Source: Nephrocerus scutellatus
Taxonomy: Eukaryota; Arthropoda; Insecta; Diptera; Pipunculidae
Direction: 5' to 3'
Assembly: GCA_947095585.1 (NCBI GenBank)
Contig: OX352763.1
Coordinates: 47,831,481-47,895,480, forward strand
Length of the DNA stretch: 64,000 bases
Under the pieces are notes generated by a model. That model was not told the DNA's origin. It searched no databases and saw only the letters and a program-made list of their open reading frames with translations. Positions 1-12,634 of this stretch are shown one piece after another. The stretch's first letter is position 1. Each line of letters begins with the position of its first letter. Both the position numbers and the translations under genes were made by a program.

Positions 1-484
1 ACTTAGCTGCCTAATTTTAGATTTTACCATTCCATCTTTTATATGGGTATTCTGTGTCGTCATTGTTTTTTTTTTCTAAATTATTTTGTATCTATGATTA
101 GGGATACGGATTAGGGACTCATTGTTTGGATTCGGAATTTAGGATTACATCGAATGCGCGCATGAAAACTATCAAAAAGTCATAAAAGAAACTGTTCTCT
201 TGAATTTACAAGCTTTTTTGACCGACAATGTACCTAAATGCACTCCATTCGATAAAAATTGCCAGTTTTTTCAGTAATTGTGAGAATCCACAATTGTGTG
301 TATTCCATAATAACTGCAATATTTCGCCTGCTTCTTTGCACATATTCTAACTCTTTCACTCGAGGCAGATAAGTTTCCAAAAAAATATGTAGCAAATTTA
401 TTGCCGAAGCAATTTGGTGCCGAACAGTTGTTGAAGATGACTTCATTTGCACAAAATATGACGAAGAAATCCTAAAAACTTAAA
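1..484. other. AT-rich non-coding flank
   Basis: I see no exon, RNA gene or clear repeat boundary here. Only short chance open frames are present. The segment lies at the 3' side of the minus-strand retrotransposon remnant that starts near 485 and may include its decayed 3' UTR. Confidence 0.5.
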
Positions 485-1533
485 GTGTCAGTCATTATCC
501 CTACAACCGTTCTTAGTTCACGTCTTTGTGGGGAAATAAGCGCAGTTGAGCGCTTCAAGTCTAGCTTCGGCCAGACCTGTCTTGAAATATTGCAAGTGTC
601 GGTTTTTTCTCACCTTACATTTGTTATTGTTTCTGCCTCTTTCAGAAGCCGAATTTCAGTGTCGTGATAGGACTCCCTACCTCAGCCCTTTCCGGTAGCA
701 GCTGGAGAGTCGTACCACGTCTAGCTAACTCGTCCGCCCTGCAGTGCCCCTCATCATCCGTGTGGCCCGGGACCCATATGATCCTTATATTGAACTATTC
801 ACTCATCTAGTTAAGAGAGGAGTGACAGATCACCTTAGATTTCAGTGAGACCGCCTCCAACAAATTTTATGGCCGCCTGACTGTCCACGTAAATAATAAT
901 CTTCTTTGAGGATATTACATTATGCTTCAGCCAATACTCATTACCTCGTCAATCGCTATCACCTAAGCCATGTATAGGCTGCAGACGGACAGAGATGCTT
1001 ACATTCAGCTTGTCACAGAAGACTCCTGCTCCTACTTTACCGTGAAAAACTGTATTGTTTCGTTATCGGTTACGGACCCACTCTTCCAGTCTTCTCTGGA
1101 GGGTATTGTTGTCCGAAAACCTCTTTGAAAGCGTAACACTGGTGTTATGTAATCCAGTTTCGTCAGCTCCTCTTTTAGCGATTTAGTTATGGTGGAGTGC
1201 CCTTTTTTAAGACTTATCCACTGATTGACAGCTAACAGTCGCGTAGCTGTAATTGCCGCTTTCTGTTTGCCAAATATATCTAGTCGGATCAAGTGGAGCA
1301 TAAACTCCAGAGCGCGAGTTGGTGTAGATCTCAGCGCCCCGCTTATAAGCATACAGGCCGCTCTTTATACCTTCCTCAATACACTTACATACGTGGTTTT
1401 TTCCATAGCTGGCCACCATACACTTACCCCGTACAGTAGTATTGGTCTCACTACCGAAGTGTAAAGACAGTGTACCAGCTTTGGTTTCAACCCCATTTTT
1501 TACCAATGGCGCTCTTGCATGAGTATAAAGCAA
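485..1533 (-). mobile_element. Non-LTR retrotransposon remnant: end of RT ORF plus RNase H domain
   Basis: Reading the minus strand from 1533 down to 485 gives overlapping fragments of one retrotransposon polyprotein broken by frameshifts and stops. The upstream part (about 1350-1030) includes LISGALRSTPTRALEFML and FRTTIPSREDWKSGSV, which match the linker after the reverse transcriptase of RNase H-bearing non-LTR elements. Further on come IIIYVDSQAA (about 900-871) and WVPGHTDDEGHCRADELARR (about 775-716), the typical RNase H core with its Asp-containing DSQ strand and the catalytic-region motif GH...ADELAR. The end (about 590-485) resembles the usual post-RNase H tail. No intact frame survives, so this is a dead copy. 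The clade (R1, I or LOA-like) is not resolved. Confidence 0.85.
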
Positions 1534-1589
1534 TATTCGCTTTATTTACTCGTTCTTTTATATTAGGTTAGGTATATTAGGCCCCAGAA

Positions 1590-1856
1590 ATCTCGGGGCG
1601 ACAGACCGTTGCTCTCCAAGGCCTTGCTTCTCGCGACCATTTGTGTTGTGCATGTATATTTTTGTACTCAAAGGAAAGGGACCTACAATTTAATGCCGTA
1701 TCAAAACGGCGAATTGAGAAGCTTTTTGAACAAGTTATTTCTCTCGAACGTTTGTCAGACATTCGTGAGAGGTAAGACACCATGAAAAATCCTTTTGGCG
1801 TTACTGAGATTCAAACCACGAACCTCCTGCTCAGAAGCCATGCACTTATCATACAT
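1590..1856 (-). mobile_element. tRNA-derived SINE, diverged copy (reverse orientation)
   Basis: This is a reverse-orientation relative of the better-preserved SINE at 49803-50103. Shared blocks in order are a segment like ggcgacagaccgttgc (tail side), tctcgcgaccatttgtg, gggacctacaattta, cggcgaattgagaagct, the region opposite the B box (actgagattcaaaccacgaac) and cctcctgctcagaagccat. The 5' head is eroded, and no target duplication or tail repeat is recognisable. The copy is therefore clearly older than the intronic one. Confidence 0.85.
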
Positions 1857-1859
1857 TTC

Positions 1860-3500
1860 AAATCATACTTAGTTCCAACTCTTTATTTCCAAAGGGCCAA
1901 AATCCAAACTGGTGTTGAACAAAACGTAACAAATCTATATGGGGCACAAACTCAACACTTAATTTGCAATAATTTTCAATGTATTATTTTTTTTATAAAA
2001 CAATTTCTAATAATTTTTTTCGAGCCTTTTGGTATAAAAGGAAAAACGGTGCAAAATTTTAATGTTTAATGAAGGATTTGTTACCGTTTGATCGGCACTA
2101 CCTTATATATTTGTTGCGTCGGAAATAAAATGCAAAAAGCTAGCCAATGTCCCGTTTCAACATATAATAGTTTTCTATGCTTACCAACGAGATGAACTTC
2201 ACCGTTATGGTCATGGTTGTTTTTATTTCTTCTTGTGTTAAAAAGAAATTTATGCTAAAAAATTATATACCTAGTAGCCAGGTAAATAGAATGCCAGAAC
2301 ATAGGAAAGATACAGTTTCATTGGAACAAATTAAAAATTTTAAAAATCCTCGGACTAAAATGTGATAATGAAAATTTGACTACTACATTTGTGGGAAACT
2401 CGGCGAAATTCGGGAATAACCGTTCCTAGTTTTCACAAAAAGGCTAAAAGTGTTAAAATTGTTTGAGATGTATTTTTTCCAATATTGTAGCTAACGTCAT
2501 TTTAGCATAAAGGTACCATAGCTTAGACACATATTTAAAAAAGTAGGTAAAGTATTTGTAAGTATTCAAAAATTACATGCGTATTTTAACATTCTAACAT
2601 TGCACTCTAATACACCAGACAAAATTAAGCAAAGAAACAGTTTAACTGCGGTTGTTCTACGTCGTATCTAATCAAATCAACCAACTTAAAATTTTTTTTA
2701 TGACGAGAATCTTTCGAATTCAAGTATAATCGATATACACAAATATGACAGAATTTTTTTGAAATACCTGATCGAAGGTCATCTTCTATAGTTTTAGACC
2801 CTTAGCCCGGTAGTAAATTGTTGTTTGTTTCCAGTTTCCAGAGGTAAAGTCAAGGTAAATAAACATTTTTTTAAAAGGAAAGAATTAGCTCCGTCTGTTT
2901 CCATTAAATGTGTTATCAATATTTTTTCTAAATTTGTAATATATAGATATCTATTGGCAAAAACCCGCTTGGTCAAATAGTACATACGTGACGGTTTTAC
3001 TGAGTTTTTGAATTGTGTACCTTTGAAGAAAGTAAAATGCTATAAACTACGAAAATTTGTTCATATGTTTTAAGTTTTCTAGAAATTTCCTAAACTAATT
3101 TTGCTATAATAGCCAATCCATTTAATTCTTAATATGATTATTGAGCTTAACGTTTAACTCTTTTAAATTTTACATTATCTTAGAGGCTGTGCTTATGTTC
3201 CGGTTTTGGTTCTGAAATATAAATATAAAAATTGTTTTGACCAATGTCAACATACTTTTAAAATACTTTGTTATTTCCAAACAGGCCTCTAATCACACCA
3301 AAATGTAAAACAAGCCCAGTTAAGGTTTATTGTTGAAGATGGTTACTATTTTGCGACCTTAAAATTTAGTAATAAAATTTTACTTAAATTATTTAAAAAT
3401 GTAAAAATGAATGTTTCTCGTTGTTTTGTAACATTTAGACAATATTTTATCACAAAAATGTCTTTAAAGAAATAAAAACATTTGTTGCTTTTTACTTAGC
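1860..3500. other. AT-rich non-coding sequence
   Basis: I see nothing gene-like here. Open frames are short and have no recognisable motif. There is no tandem structure apart from the CT run at its right edge. Confidence 0.5.
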
Positions 3501-3501
3501 G

Positions 3502-3529
3502 CTCTCTCTCTCTCTCTCTCTGTCTCTCT
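3502..3529. repeat. (CT)n microsatellite
   Basis: A nearly pure run of CT dinucleotides with one interrupting G is directly visible. Confidence 0.95.
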
Positions 3530-3689
3530 TTTAATAAAAGAGTGTTGCATAAATCTGCAATTAATGTGCTGTGCAAACAAAATTAGTAGTTTTGGTGAAT
3601 ATTTAATTGGTGCGTCATTCTCCAATGGTTATTAGGTGTTTTTTAACTTGTCTTTAGGGAGCAAAGCTATAAATGTCGTAAAAAAGGGC

Positions 3690-4200
3690 TTTGACCCCAC
3701 TTTGTCTATACTTTCGACTAATTTTAGTTCCTTTTTAACCACCTTTCATACGTACCAAAGAGCATTTTTTATATTCCTCCTTTAACGCGTGTCACGTTTT
3801 GCGTGTGGTGCGTGTGATGGGATTACATTTTTTTCGACTTCTTTGAGGTCCTTTTAAACCACCTTTCACATTACCTTAGAGAGTTGCGATTTTGTGAGTG
3901 CCTAAGTCCCAAATAGAGGCGTGTGGCGCGTGTGATGGGTGCAAGTGTGGTGAGTTTCTCGTTTTTTGAGGTCCTTTTTAACCACCTTTCGCACGACCTA
4001 GAGAGCTGAAATTTTGTTAGCAACTCAATGTCAAGGGCCAATTTTGATTCGCGTGTGTGACGCGTGTTGCTAGTCGCCTGTGATACGTGAAAATACTTTG
4101 AAATAGGCCCAACCTCTAAAACAGACAATTTGGCGGTTATTACCAAATAATACAATGTAACAATGAAAGGACTGTGTGGCATATGGCGTGTGGCGTGTGC
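3690..4200. repeat. ~120-bp tandem repeat array (GCGTGTGA-type), decayed
   Basis: Repeated modules contain gaggtcctttttaaccacct, a segment like acgacctagagagctgaaat, and GCGTG/TGTGATGGG boxes. The 'gaggtcc' block recurs near 3845 and 3968, with a weaker start near 3726, giving a period of about 120 bp. The same modules, with a longer period, form the array at 12635-13050, so both belong to one dispersed family. No coding capacity or termini are identified. Confidence 0.8.
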
Positions 4201-4679
4201 ATATCTTTACATAAAAGTTTGTACCCGAAAAAGAAGTTATTTTACATTTACTTATAAAAAAACCATGTTTAAACTTTGAAATCTTTGTTGAAGTGTTACC
4301 TGCACCGCTGAGTTTCTCTTTTTGCTAATTATATGTGAAAATTAAGCTTCAGTACTGGTTTTGGTTTTAGCGTTCGCAGTGCAGCTTTTACCAGTCCCAT
4401 GACATCTTGGCTTGTGGAATGTCTTTCTGATGTCTGACGGAGTTTTTAATCGATGCCGATGGTTTTAAAGCGGCGAAACGCGATCATCCACCAGTACTAT
4501 CTTCTTAGAAATTCCTTAGCGTTTTTTCCTACTCTTACCTGCACCAGTTTAATTCGGATAGTTAGCGGGTTGATAAATTGAAAACCAAAGTATTGCATTA
4601 ACACACTGACGGTGTGTTATGCATTTCGTTCCTATTTATACCGATTTAAATGCATATTATAAACTATTTGCAATATCAA

Positions 4680-4850
4680 ATAACACTCGATGTGTGTATG
4701 TATGTTCCGTATGGACTCCAAAACGGCTGAACCGATTTTGATTTTCAGGCAATCTTCTTTGGCAAAATTTGGACCCGATAGGCGCTGGGGTGAAACTTAC
4801 ATACGAAAGTCTATTAGCAAATTTTAATCGACTTCACGACTAGAAAGTTG
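4680..4850. mobile_element. Fragment of a dispersed element with an AACGGCTGAACCGATTTTGAT-like signature
   Basis: The stretch has a tgtgtgtatgtatgttccg start, then ctccaaaacggctgaaccga and ttttgattttcaggc. A related block occurs at 61380-61460 (cctcctaaacggctggaccg), and a reverse-complement relative lies at 41335-41370 (ttcggtccagtcgttctc). Such blocks are common in non-autonomous insect transposons. Class and boundaries cannot be set from this copy. Confidence 0.5.
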
Positions 4851-4856
4851 CTTTTA

Positions 4857-5345
4857 TCATTATCATCATAGTTGGCTCTACAACCTGGGTCAGGCCCTGG
4901 CCTTGCTACAGAAAAGGACGTTCCGAGCAGCATCCTATTCAATCATGCGAGCTAGGTGCCCTGCCCAACGAAGCCTACCCAGCTGAATTCTCTTCACGAT
5001 GTCGACGTCGTGGTACCGCTCGTAGATCTCATAATTATAGAGTCTCCCGAATCGTCCTTTCTCGCAAACGGGGCCAACAATTATCCATACGACTTTCTTC
5101 TCGAACGCAACTAAGAGGTTGAATGCCTTTTTCTAAGCACCCAAGTCTTGGATCCATATATGTAAGTACTGGTATGACCATTGTTTATACACCAACAGTT
5201 GGATGCTATGGTAAAATTCTTCGATTTGAAGAGTCTTGACAGACTTAAGAAGGCTTTGTTGGCGTTAAGTAACCGTTCGCGTATTTCTGATTCCATGCTG
5301 TTTTCGGCTGCTAAAGTTGACCTGAGATAGTTAAAGGATTGCACT
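4857..5345 (-). mobile_element. RTE/CFDP2-like non-LTR retrotransposon, 3' fragment
   Basis: Minus-strand translation from 5345 gives FNYLRSTLAAENSMESEIRE, then ERLLNANKAFLSLSRLFKSK, the hallmark YGSKTWVLRK and, after frameshifts, GRFGRLYNYEIYERYHDVD and IVKRIQLGRLRWAGHLAR. This is the C-terminal part of the RTE-type reverse transcriptase ORF. The 3' end at about 4857 carries a degenerate trinucleotide tail (ATGATGATAATGATAA on the minus strand), typical of RTE insertions. The copy is 5'-truncated and has several frame breaks, so it is inactive. Confidence 0.88.
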
Positions 5346-5399
5346 ACTTTAAATTCGCGCTCTGCTATTTTAATTGAGCGACCAATGTTGGATCTTCTG

Positions 5400-8300
5400 T
5401 TCGCAGTTGCCTACATACGTTTTTAATATTTGGTTAATTAATTTACTAATTTAAATATCCATTATTAAACTGTCATGACTTATTATACATATATGTATAC
5501 ATATTATATGTATGAAATTTATAAATTGTATTGTTCTGTCTTCTGTGGTCAAATCGGGATAAAATAATGACCTCATATTGATTAAACATTGCACTTGAAT
5601 TGCCCGAAATTCATTTTCATGCCAATACAGTATAAACAGCGACCTAAGCACCTGTTTATAATGCTACACGATTTTGCATTAACTTTGTTCGGATTGCACA
5701 GCAATCTCGTTCCCAAACAACTTTGTTGTTATGTTCAATAATTTGATTATCGACCAAACGGATTCCACTTTGTTCTACGTCCCTCGATTTACAAAAATAA
5801 TTATTGCAAATCGTCATGGAAACAGCTCGCGTAAGTTCTTAGCGCGGCCGCACACAAAAGCACGAAACAAATTCTACTTCGACTGCCTATTCCACTGACC
5901 CAACATTACATATTTGGCAACATTCGCCAGGACAAGTGTGATCGTCAATGTGCGTTCCCCTTCCCATTCAATTGGATTTGAGGCCTTCGCGAAATGAAGT
6001 AGGTATTGATCCAAAAACGTAACAATAAGCCCGTTCGCCCATTTCTAATATATATATTTAATATTTTGCAATAAACAGAGATCCTTGGTAGAACATCACG
6101 TGATTTGGCAAGCAGCTGGTCTACGTATATGAGACCAATAACGAAAAACAAAGTAATTACGATTTGTCCATCAGAAAAATCGATGACGTTGGCTGTGCCA
6201 CGAACAAATCCTTTAGGTGAATATTTGACATATTTGATGGGTTGCATTTTTTCCCCATTGTGATGTTCGTAAACCATCGCATCACATCCTCAGCAGGGTG
6301 TCTTTATAGGGAAATAACAAAAAGTCACAACAGGAGACCTTCTGTGTCTCCCACTAGAGATTATATATTCTGTTTTTAACACACATGCATACACACACTA
6401 AACGATGTCGACGTCAACATCGGGGCCAAAATATTATTATTTCCGCTTCGGATCCGCTTCGCGAATTGCGATCCTTTGTTTTAAGCATTTCTTTGTGTAG
6501 TACTGTTTTTTAAATTTCAGAAACAAAAACTGCAAAATTAACAATGACGCAGCGAGCCTGTCCGCAATGAGTGACATTATAAAAGGGACCTCGCTGAAGA
6601 CCGCTGCGGCAAAACGCAGCGACATCATATGTGTAAACAAACGGGGAGTTTACGCAAAATTGCAACTTGTCATCTAATGACATAGGCGAAGAATGAGACC
6701 ATTTCTGCTTATGACAAACTCCATTTAAGTTGTCCTCTTCAGAAGAAAAAAGATGGTTAATAAAGTGGATGCATTGATTTTATTATTTCAGCCAAGAAGT
6801 TAGTATACACCGACCAATAAACTGCACTTTTTAAAAAATGCATCTTACAGCTGATTTGACTAGTGTAGTGGACGATTTGCATGATGGATAAATGAAAAAC
6901 AATACGGGACCAACTAAAAACGCGGGAAATCTGATACTTTGTTTGCGAGGGTAATAACATGAAGGAAAAGTAAAAGCTACACGAAATGAGCAAAAAGGTG
7001 AATAACAAAGCTTAAACACCCTGAATTCATATTACAAAGAATATAAATATTCTGAGCAGAGTGTTTCGCGACACGAAGCAACACGCATCAGAACAATACG
7101 ATTTGAAACAACTTGGCAAAAAATTCGCGAATTGGTAGCGAAAAGTTTAAATTTTTCGCGTTGCACTTTGACAAAGTTTTCACTTTCAACTGAAAGTTCC
7201 CTTCCACGAAGTATAAAAAAATAAGTAAAGTAAAACATCGCAAAAAATGAAAAGCTCCCAAGAGAGGCACCACGTCGCCAAGTAACGTGCAACGACAAGA
7301 AGGCTGGGCTGGCTTTAATCTCAGGAACAACCGTCAGGAGTTGAAGCATAATAAGATATGAATGAACGCGAACGAGCGAATCACACCAAAGTTTAAGTTT
7401 TGAGAAATTGTGCGAATCGTCGCCATCCTCGTGGCTGTGTAGTCTGTGTAGTAGTGCAAGAAAAAACAAGGAATAGCAAAAAGCAAACAATATTAACCAC
7501 CCTTTTGAGTGTAGGGGGGGTTGGCTGACTGGCTGGCTGGCTGGCTGTGGTAGCAATGAGTTGGGTGATGCAGCCACGTAATTTTTTCATTCAGATCTTC
7601 GCTACCTATTCACACCTCCGCACATTTCTCATTCCATAGTATTCCATAGGCTGCTGCTGCACAAAAGTTACAATGCAAACTGAAAGCGCACCCGAACACT
7701 TATGTTTTTCTCGCGGGTGGAACTATGCTTAATATTTAGTTCCTTTTATTATGAATTCTATGTTGTATGTCGTTGTCGTCATCGTCTTACAGTATCAAAA
7801 TGCGAGGAAATAAGAACGTTAGAAGAAAAATACACGAAGCACATCGCAGAATTTAAAATTCATTTTACGGAGACTCGCCGATATTTGTTGCCTCTTAGTT
7901 TTTGTTTTACGCTTAGAACTATAAATACCCATATATATATATATATTCATTTTAGTTAATTTGCAGCAGCAACAGCTGTCTGCTGCATGATGTCGACGGG
8001 TTAATGCCGGTAAATGAACGAATTGCCAAGAAAAAGTATATGAAAAGAAACGTAAGACTAGGTTAAGGTCGCGCCGGAGTATATTGTCCAGAAATTGCAT
8101 TAAATGCGCAAAAAAGTACATAGGTACATTAATAATTGGAAACGTTGAAGGCATCTCATGTTTCACTGTTTCCGGCGCAGAGCATAACACGCGCCAAAAA
8201 CAATGATTCCACACAACCCGTTAACGACAATCACTGGATTCATTGCGAGACATAAGCTATTCGATAGGTAGGTACTCATTTATGTCAAAAGATTTGATGA

Positions 8301-11300
8301 AGCTGTGCCGGGCACATGCCGAATGAATAGAAGACATCCTGCAAAAAATCGTGATCTCTCCTCGTTAAAAAACAAAAGGATCACCATAGTTAATGACTTG
8401 TGTCATGCGTGCGCGTTACCAAGGATGTGTAATGCAAATGCAAATAAAGCGAATAGTGCATTGATTTTCTAAGATGGTAATAGACATGTTAACGAAAGTT
8501 GTGAGCTTCACGTGCGATATGTGGTCTGGAGTTATCTTAACTTTGGATAATAATTCCGGGAGAGACATACATACTTTTCATCAGTCAAATAAAAAAAAGG
8601 AATATATGTATGTATATCCCAAGTACCTACTATCCAAGAGCGCACTTAAAAGATCGCCGTGCACGTGCCCTGCACAAATAATAATTAATGAGTGCGACTG
8701 TCGTTTCCAGAGTTGGTTGGGGGTCGCCGTTTTTTAACAAATCTTTAATTGAGCTTACAATTATTATAACTATTATTGTTATTATTACGCGTGGTTTTGA
8801 TCATTCGGCTCGCGACTCAACGACCATCGGTCGATCCATTCATGAAATCCGTTGTGAGTACAAGGAGTGATCGTCTCCGCATCGGTTGTCTACTGCCCAC
8901 GCGTAAATATTAGCGTACGCGCAACGAAATCGTTGCTTAATAAACGAAGCGCGAATGCTTGCGTTGGCAGATAATATTAAATGATTATTAAGGCATCAGG
9001 CGAGGCAAGCGATCACTTTCATACAGACTACGTACACTGTTCTCCTCTGTTTTGAATTCTGATCATTCAGTTCTTTAACTGATCTTTACGCTTGTGGCCA
9101 AGGTGACGTCGCGCCGTCGTCGTCGTAAGTTTAGTTGAGGGTGCAGTACTGATGCATTATGTCTATATCCTTCGATTTAAAAAACTATACATATTTTCAT
9201 ATCAAGGATTGGCCGACGTGCGTGCCTGGGCTTCTGGTCTTACAACTGGAAATGAAGATCGATCAATTATACCTTAATCGTCGTTTTATACACACATTTT
9301 AAATGTATTTCCTTTCGAACACTTGGTTCGTTTTTTTTATTATACAGTCAACAATTTGGAACCTAAGTATCCATGCATCGAAAACCAGCGCTAAATAGTT
9401 AATCGTGGATCGTAGAATACTCGAATGAGTGCGGCGCCGAGCATGTGTTGTGGTTTCTGTATCGAACTTGGGACTTACGAGAATCTCTCATTTGTACTAG
9501 TAGCTGCGTTTTTCCGTCAAATTTTTCGCACTGGAGATGCCACCCCATTCTGCCATCGACTGAAAATTCACTTTCGTCGACGTATGGGTATATGAATACA
9601 TATATCTACTATAGTTTGTACTAGTTAAGTTATAATTGTTCATTTAGTGTGTGACGTCGTAACTGCGTTGGATATTATTCTACTTGGTAACAGCATCTGC
9701 TGCTGTATCAGGCCGCGCAAGACATGTATACTTTAGCGATTTATATCAACAGCCAACATCATTTGTACAAATAAATAACCGACAACTCGACAAATAAGGT
9801 GTGAATACACGTCACGACCCCCGTCTCATATTTTCCTCGTCAGTACATAAGTCCGCCGATCATTGATCGCAAGCGTAAATAAAACTGAAAAATCGAAACA
9901 CTCGTTGCGACGGGACGAACGGGTCGAACAACAGTCGTGTTTGCAACAAGTTGACAAACTTGATTTGTGTAGGTAGGAGGTATACACACAATGTAAATAA
10001 TATTGCTAGGTATATAGCTGGAAACTAGCAACTAAACTTGACTTTACTTCGTCAGCAACGGACCAAACGCAGAGCGGTAAAATCCGTAAAGTCCGTGTCA
10101 CTAAATTTGTTGTAGCTGCCGTTACCGCTGATACGATGAATGTTGAATAAATACATTGAACAATGTTCAAGTGGAGTTTTACTCGCGTTGCTCAATACCC
10201 ATAACCGTACAATACGATACGACGAGTATATAGCAGAAGGTGGAGATTTGATTGGCCATTGCTGGGCTGACGGTGCTGTGCTGTGTTGAGTCCAGTCAGT
10301 CAGCCGATCGCGCACATGGTTCCTCGGTCTGGCGAATAAAATGCGAATGCGAATGGTGTATGATTACGTTTAAACATTATTTACTGCTTTGATCATTCCA
10401 AATGTATATACCTAATTTGTGTGTATGAGAAAGCGATGTATACGATTGCTTTTTATGATTTTATGCATGTGCGTATTACGGATAACATTAAATTCGAAAA
10501 TGCGAGGAATCGAGTCGCCGTTTTCCTCTGAAGAGGACTCGAATATGTTTTATTGAATTGTATGAATATGCATAAGTTCTTGCTTAATTTACTCGTATCT
10601 GGTTCCCATTGTTATTAACGGCAGCTTCTGATGGACAATAGCAAAGTTTACTTAAGATTTACCTCACATGCATGATAATATATAACCGCTGCAATCTCGT
10701 TGCTAGCGTGCATGGTCATTTGGGAAATTCAAACTATAGTGCACCAAGAAAGTGCGTTAATTGATATGAAGGGAATATCGTTGTCCCACCACCTTACACA
10801 ATAATTTGCATAACATTCTCACACCTAGTCATGATCCATTGTCGTTTTGGCACATTAGCACGAACACAATTTAAATAATATGGCCTTATATATAATGTGT
10901 CATAAACGAAGTGCCACTGTGCAAATTTCTTTGTCTTACCCTGTCGAAAGGCAATGGTGCATTTCATCCCAGTTCTCATCCCTGTAGACGCAGATAGTAA
11001 TATTGCCTGCTCATTCTCTGATGATGAAATAAACTTTTCCACTATATGTTCTTAGAGGCACCAAAGCAAGAAATAATTTTGCAAAAGTTTTCCTGTAGGA
11101 TTTACGCGAGGAGCGTCCTAAGATTTGTCCGCCAGTTCTGTCGTCCATTCTTGTTTCAGGATTGCTCAATCGTATTTGCCTGGCTCGTTGTTCGGACGCT
11201 CTCTGTCGAAGGAGCAAGAAAAGTTTGAAGCAAACGAAAAAGGGGAGTTGATCAACGACACACTGCACTCACTGGAATTTAGTTTTTATAATCTTTTTGT

Positions 11301-12180
11301 GTAGCTATGACTGCGACTTTAGCGCAACATTCTACTCTCTAGAACACATTCTCGTATGGATACAGCAATTGGTAGATAGGTAGATACTCGTGAGTGTGTG
11401 TTTGTATTCGGTACATATATACTACAAGAATATAGTGTAGAATTTCGTGTCGTATCTATAAATCGCCATAACCACCAATTTATCTGATGGCTTTGGAAAA
11501 AGGCGATGCCATCCCACAGCAGCACCTTCATGCAAAGGAGAGGAAGGTAAAGAAGTATAAAGTTTTCGGTTCTGTAACATATTGCATTTGCAAAGTTTTG
11601 AGTTCGACCTAAGGCTACTTCTTCGCTTTGCCCTGCTGCTGTAGCTAAATGAAACATTTGTGAATGAGTAGTATTCCATCAGACATGGAGAATAGTTGGA
11701 ACACATGGCTCCACGCTGTATAACTGACAATGCCGTTGCACCCAAGTGGTCATTTTCAACCCCGCCCAACGCAATTCCGTATACACACGAGTACCTACAT
11801 ATGTAATAGAAAACTGTGTCTCTAATTTGGTTGTCACACCATTTACTTTAAATGGAAATTTTGTACACTGAAAAACAATAAATAAATACCAAAACGATTT
11901 TGACCAGAAAATAAACAAATTGTGACGCTTAATTGTTTTTCTTATCGCTTTATCCTACGCCATTTCAAAATCGTTTATGTATTACAAAACGAGTGGTAGA
12001 AGTGATATTTGTCAAAAACTAAATATTATGGGGAACATGGTGTAGTACTTGAAAATATTTATTAAAAGGGTTAGCCAAAGTTAGTTTCAGTACTTTAATG
12101 GGAGGGAAACAAAAACAATTTAAGATATTTAATTATTTTGTTTTATTTCCTTTGCAATATATTCGCACATTTACTTAGGG
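5400..12180. other. Intergenic sequence without a recognised gene
   Basis: I find no convincing exon in this 6.8 kb. The longest open frame, 181 codons on the minus strand at 7032-7577, begins at a GTG, overlaps another frame, and owes its Q/P/S-rich start to a (GGCTG)n repeat near 7525. I do not call it a gene. A TATA-like box followed by a small hairpin (6578-6621), an (AT)n run (7931-7946) and many CpG-containing unique stretches are present. The region could hold distal regulatory DNA for the downstream BCL11 gene, but nothing in the sequence proves it. Confidence 0.5.
7931..7946. repeat. (AT)n microsatellite
   Basis: A pure AT dinucleotide run is directly visible. Confidence 0.9.
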
Positions 12181-12185
12181 GTTTA

Positions 12186-12267
12186 ACCCGTTACAAATAT
12201 GACGGATTTATAAAAATTCTTGGCAATTTATGAAAATATGAGCTTCGGATAAATATTTGTAACGGGT
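12186..12267. repeat. Perfect 15-bp inverted repeat with 52-bp spacer
   Basis: ACCCGTTACAAATAT at 12186-12200 is the exact reverse complement of ATATTTGTAACGGGT at 12253-12267. Outside the arms the sequences aggggt and acccct extend the symmetry imperfectly. This could be a small MITE relic or a hairpin-forming site. No coding sequence is present. Confidence 0.85.
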
Positions 12268-12634
12268 CCCTTGACCCAAGTGGATTACCCCTATAAAATA
12301 TGGGAGTTTTTTGTTTTTAAAAACTTTTATTTAAACGTTTTTATTAGCTCGCATTAAAGTGTAGGTATTTCTGTCTGTGCGGATGGAATTTTGGAATTGA
12401 TATTTAACTAACTTTCCATTAAGCTAGAGACTTGAAACTTTAAACATCAGCTCAGAACTAGATGAACATTGCCAAGTCACAAAAAAAGACAACAAATCTA
12501 AAAAAACTAATACAACGCGAGTTTGCAATTTGTTTCAGATCAAAGCAAACTACTACGCAAAATACTCTTTTGAAACGTTTTAAATTAAAAATGTATTTTT
12601 ATTAGCTTGAAAACGTCACGTGACATGTTGTCTG

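Noticed and set aside
7032..7577. 181-codon minus-strand open frame
   Set aside because: It starts at GTG, overlaps a second frame, has a repeat-derived QPASQPVSQP start and no recognisable domain, so a chance frame is more likely.
11545..11570. Resemblance to microRNA miR-1 (ggaaggtaaagaagtataaag)
   Set aside because: Several mismatches to the mature sequence and no complementary arm that would form the required hairpin.
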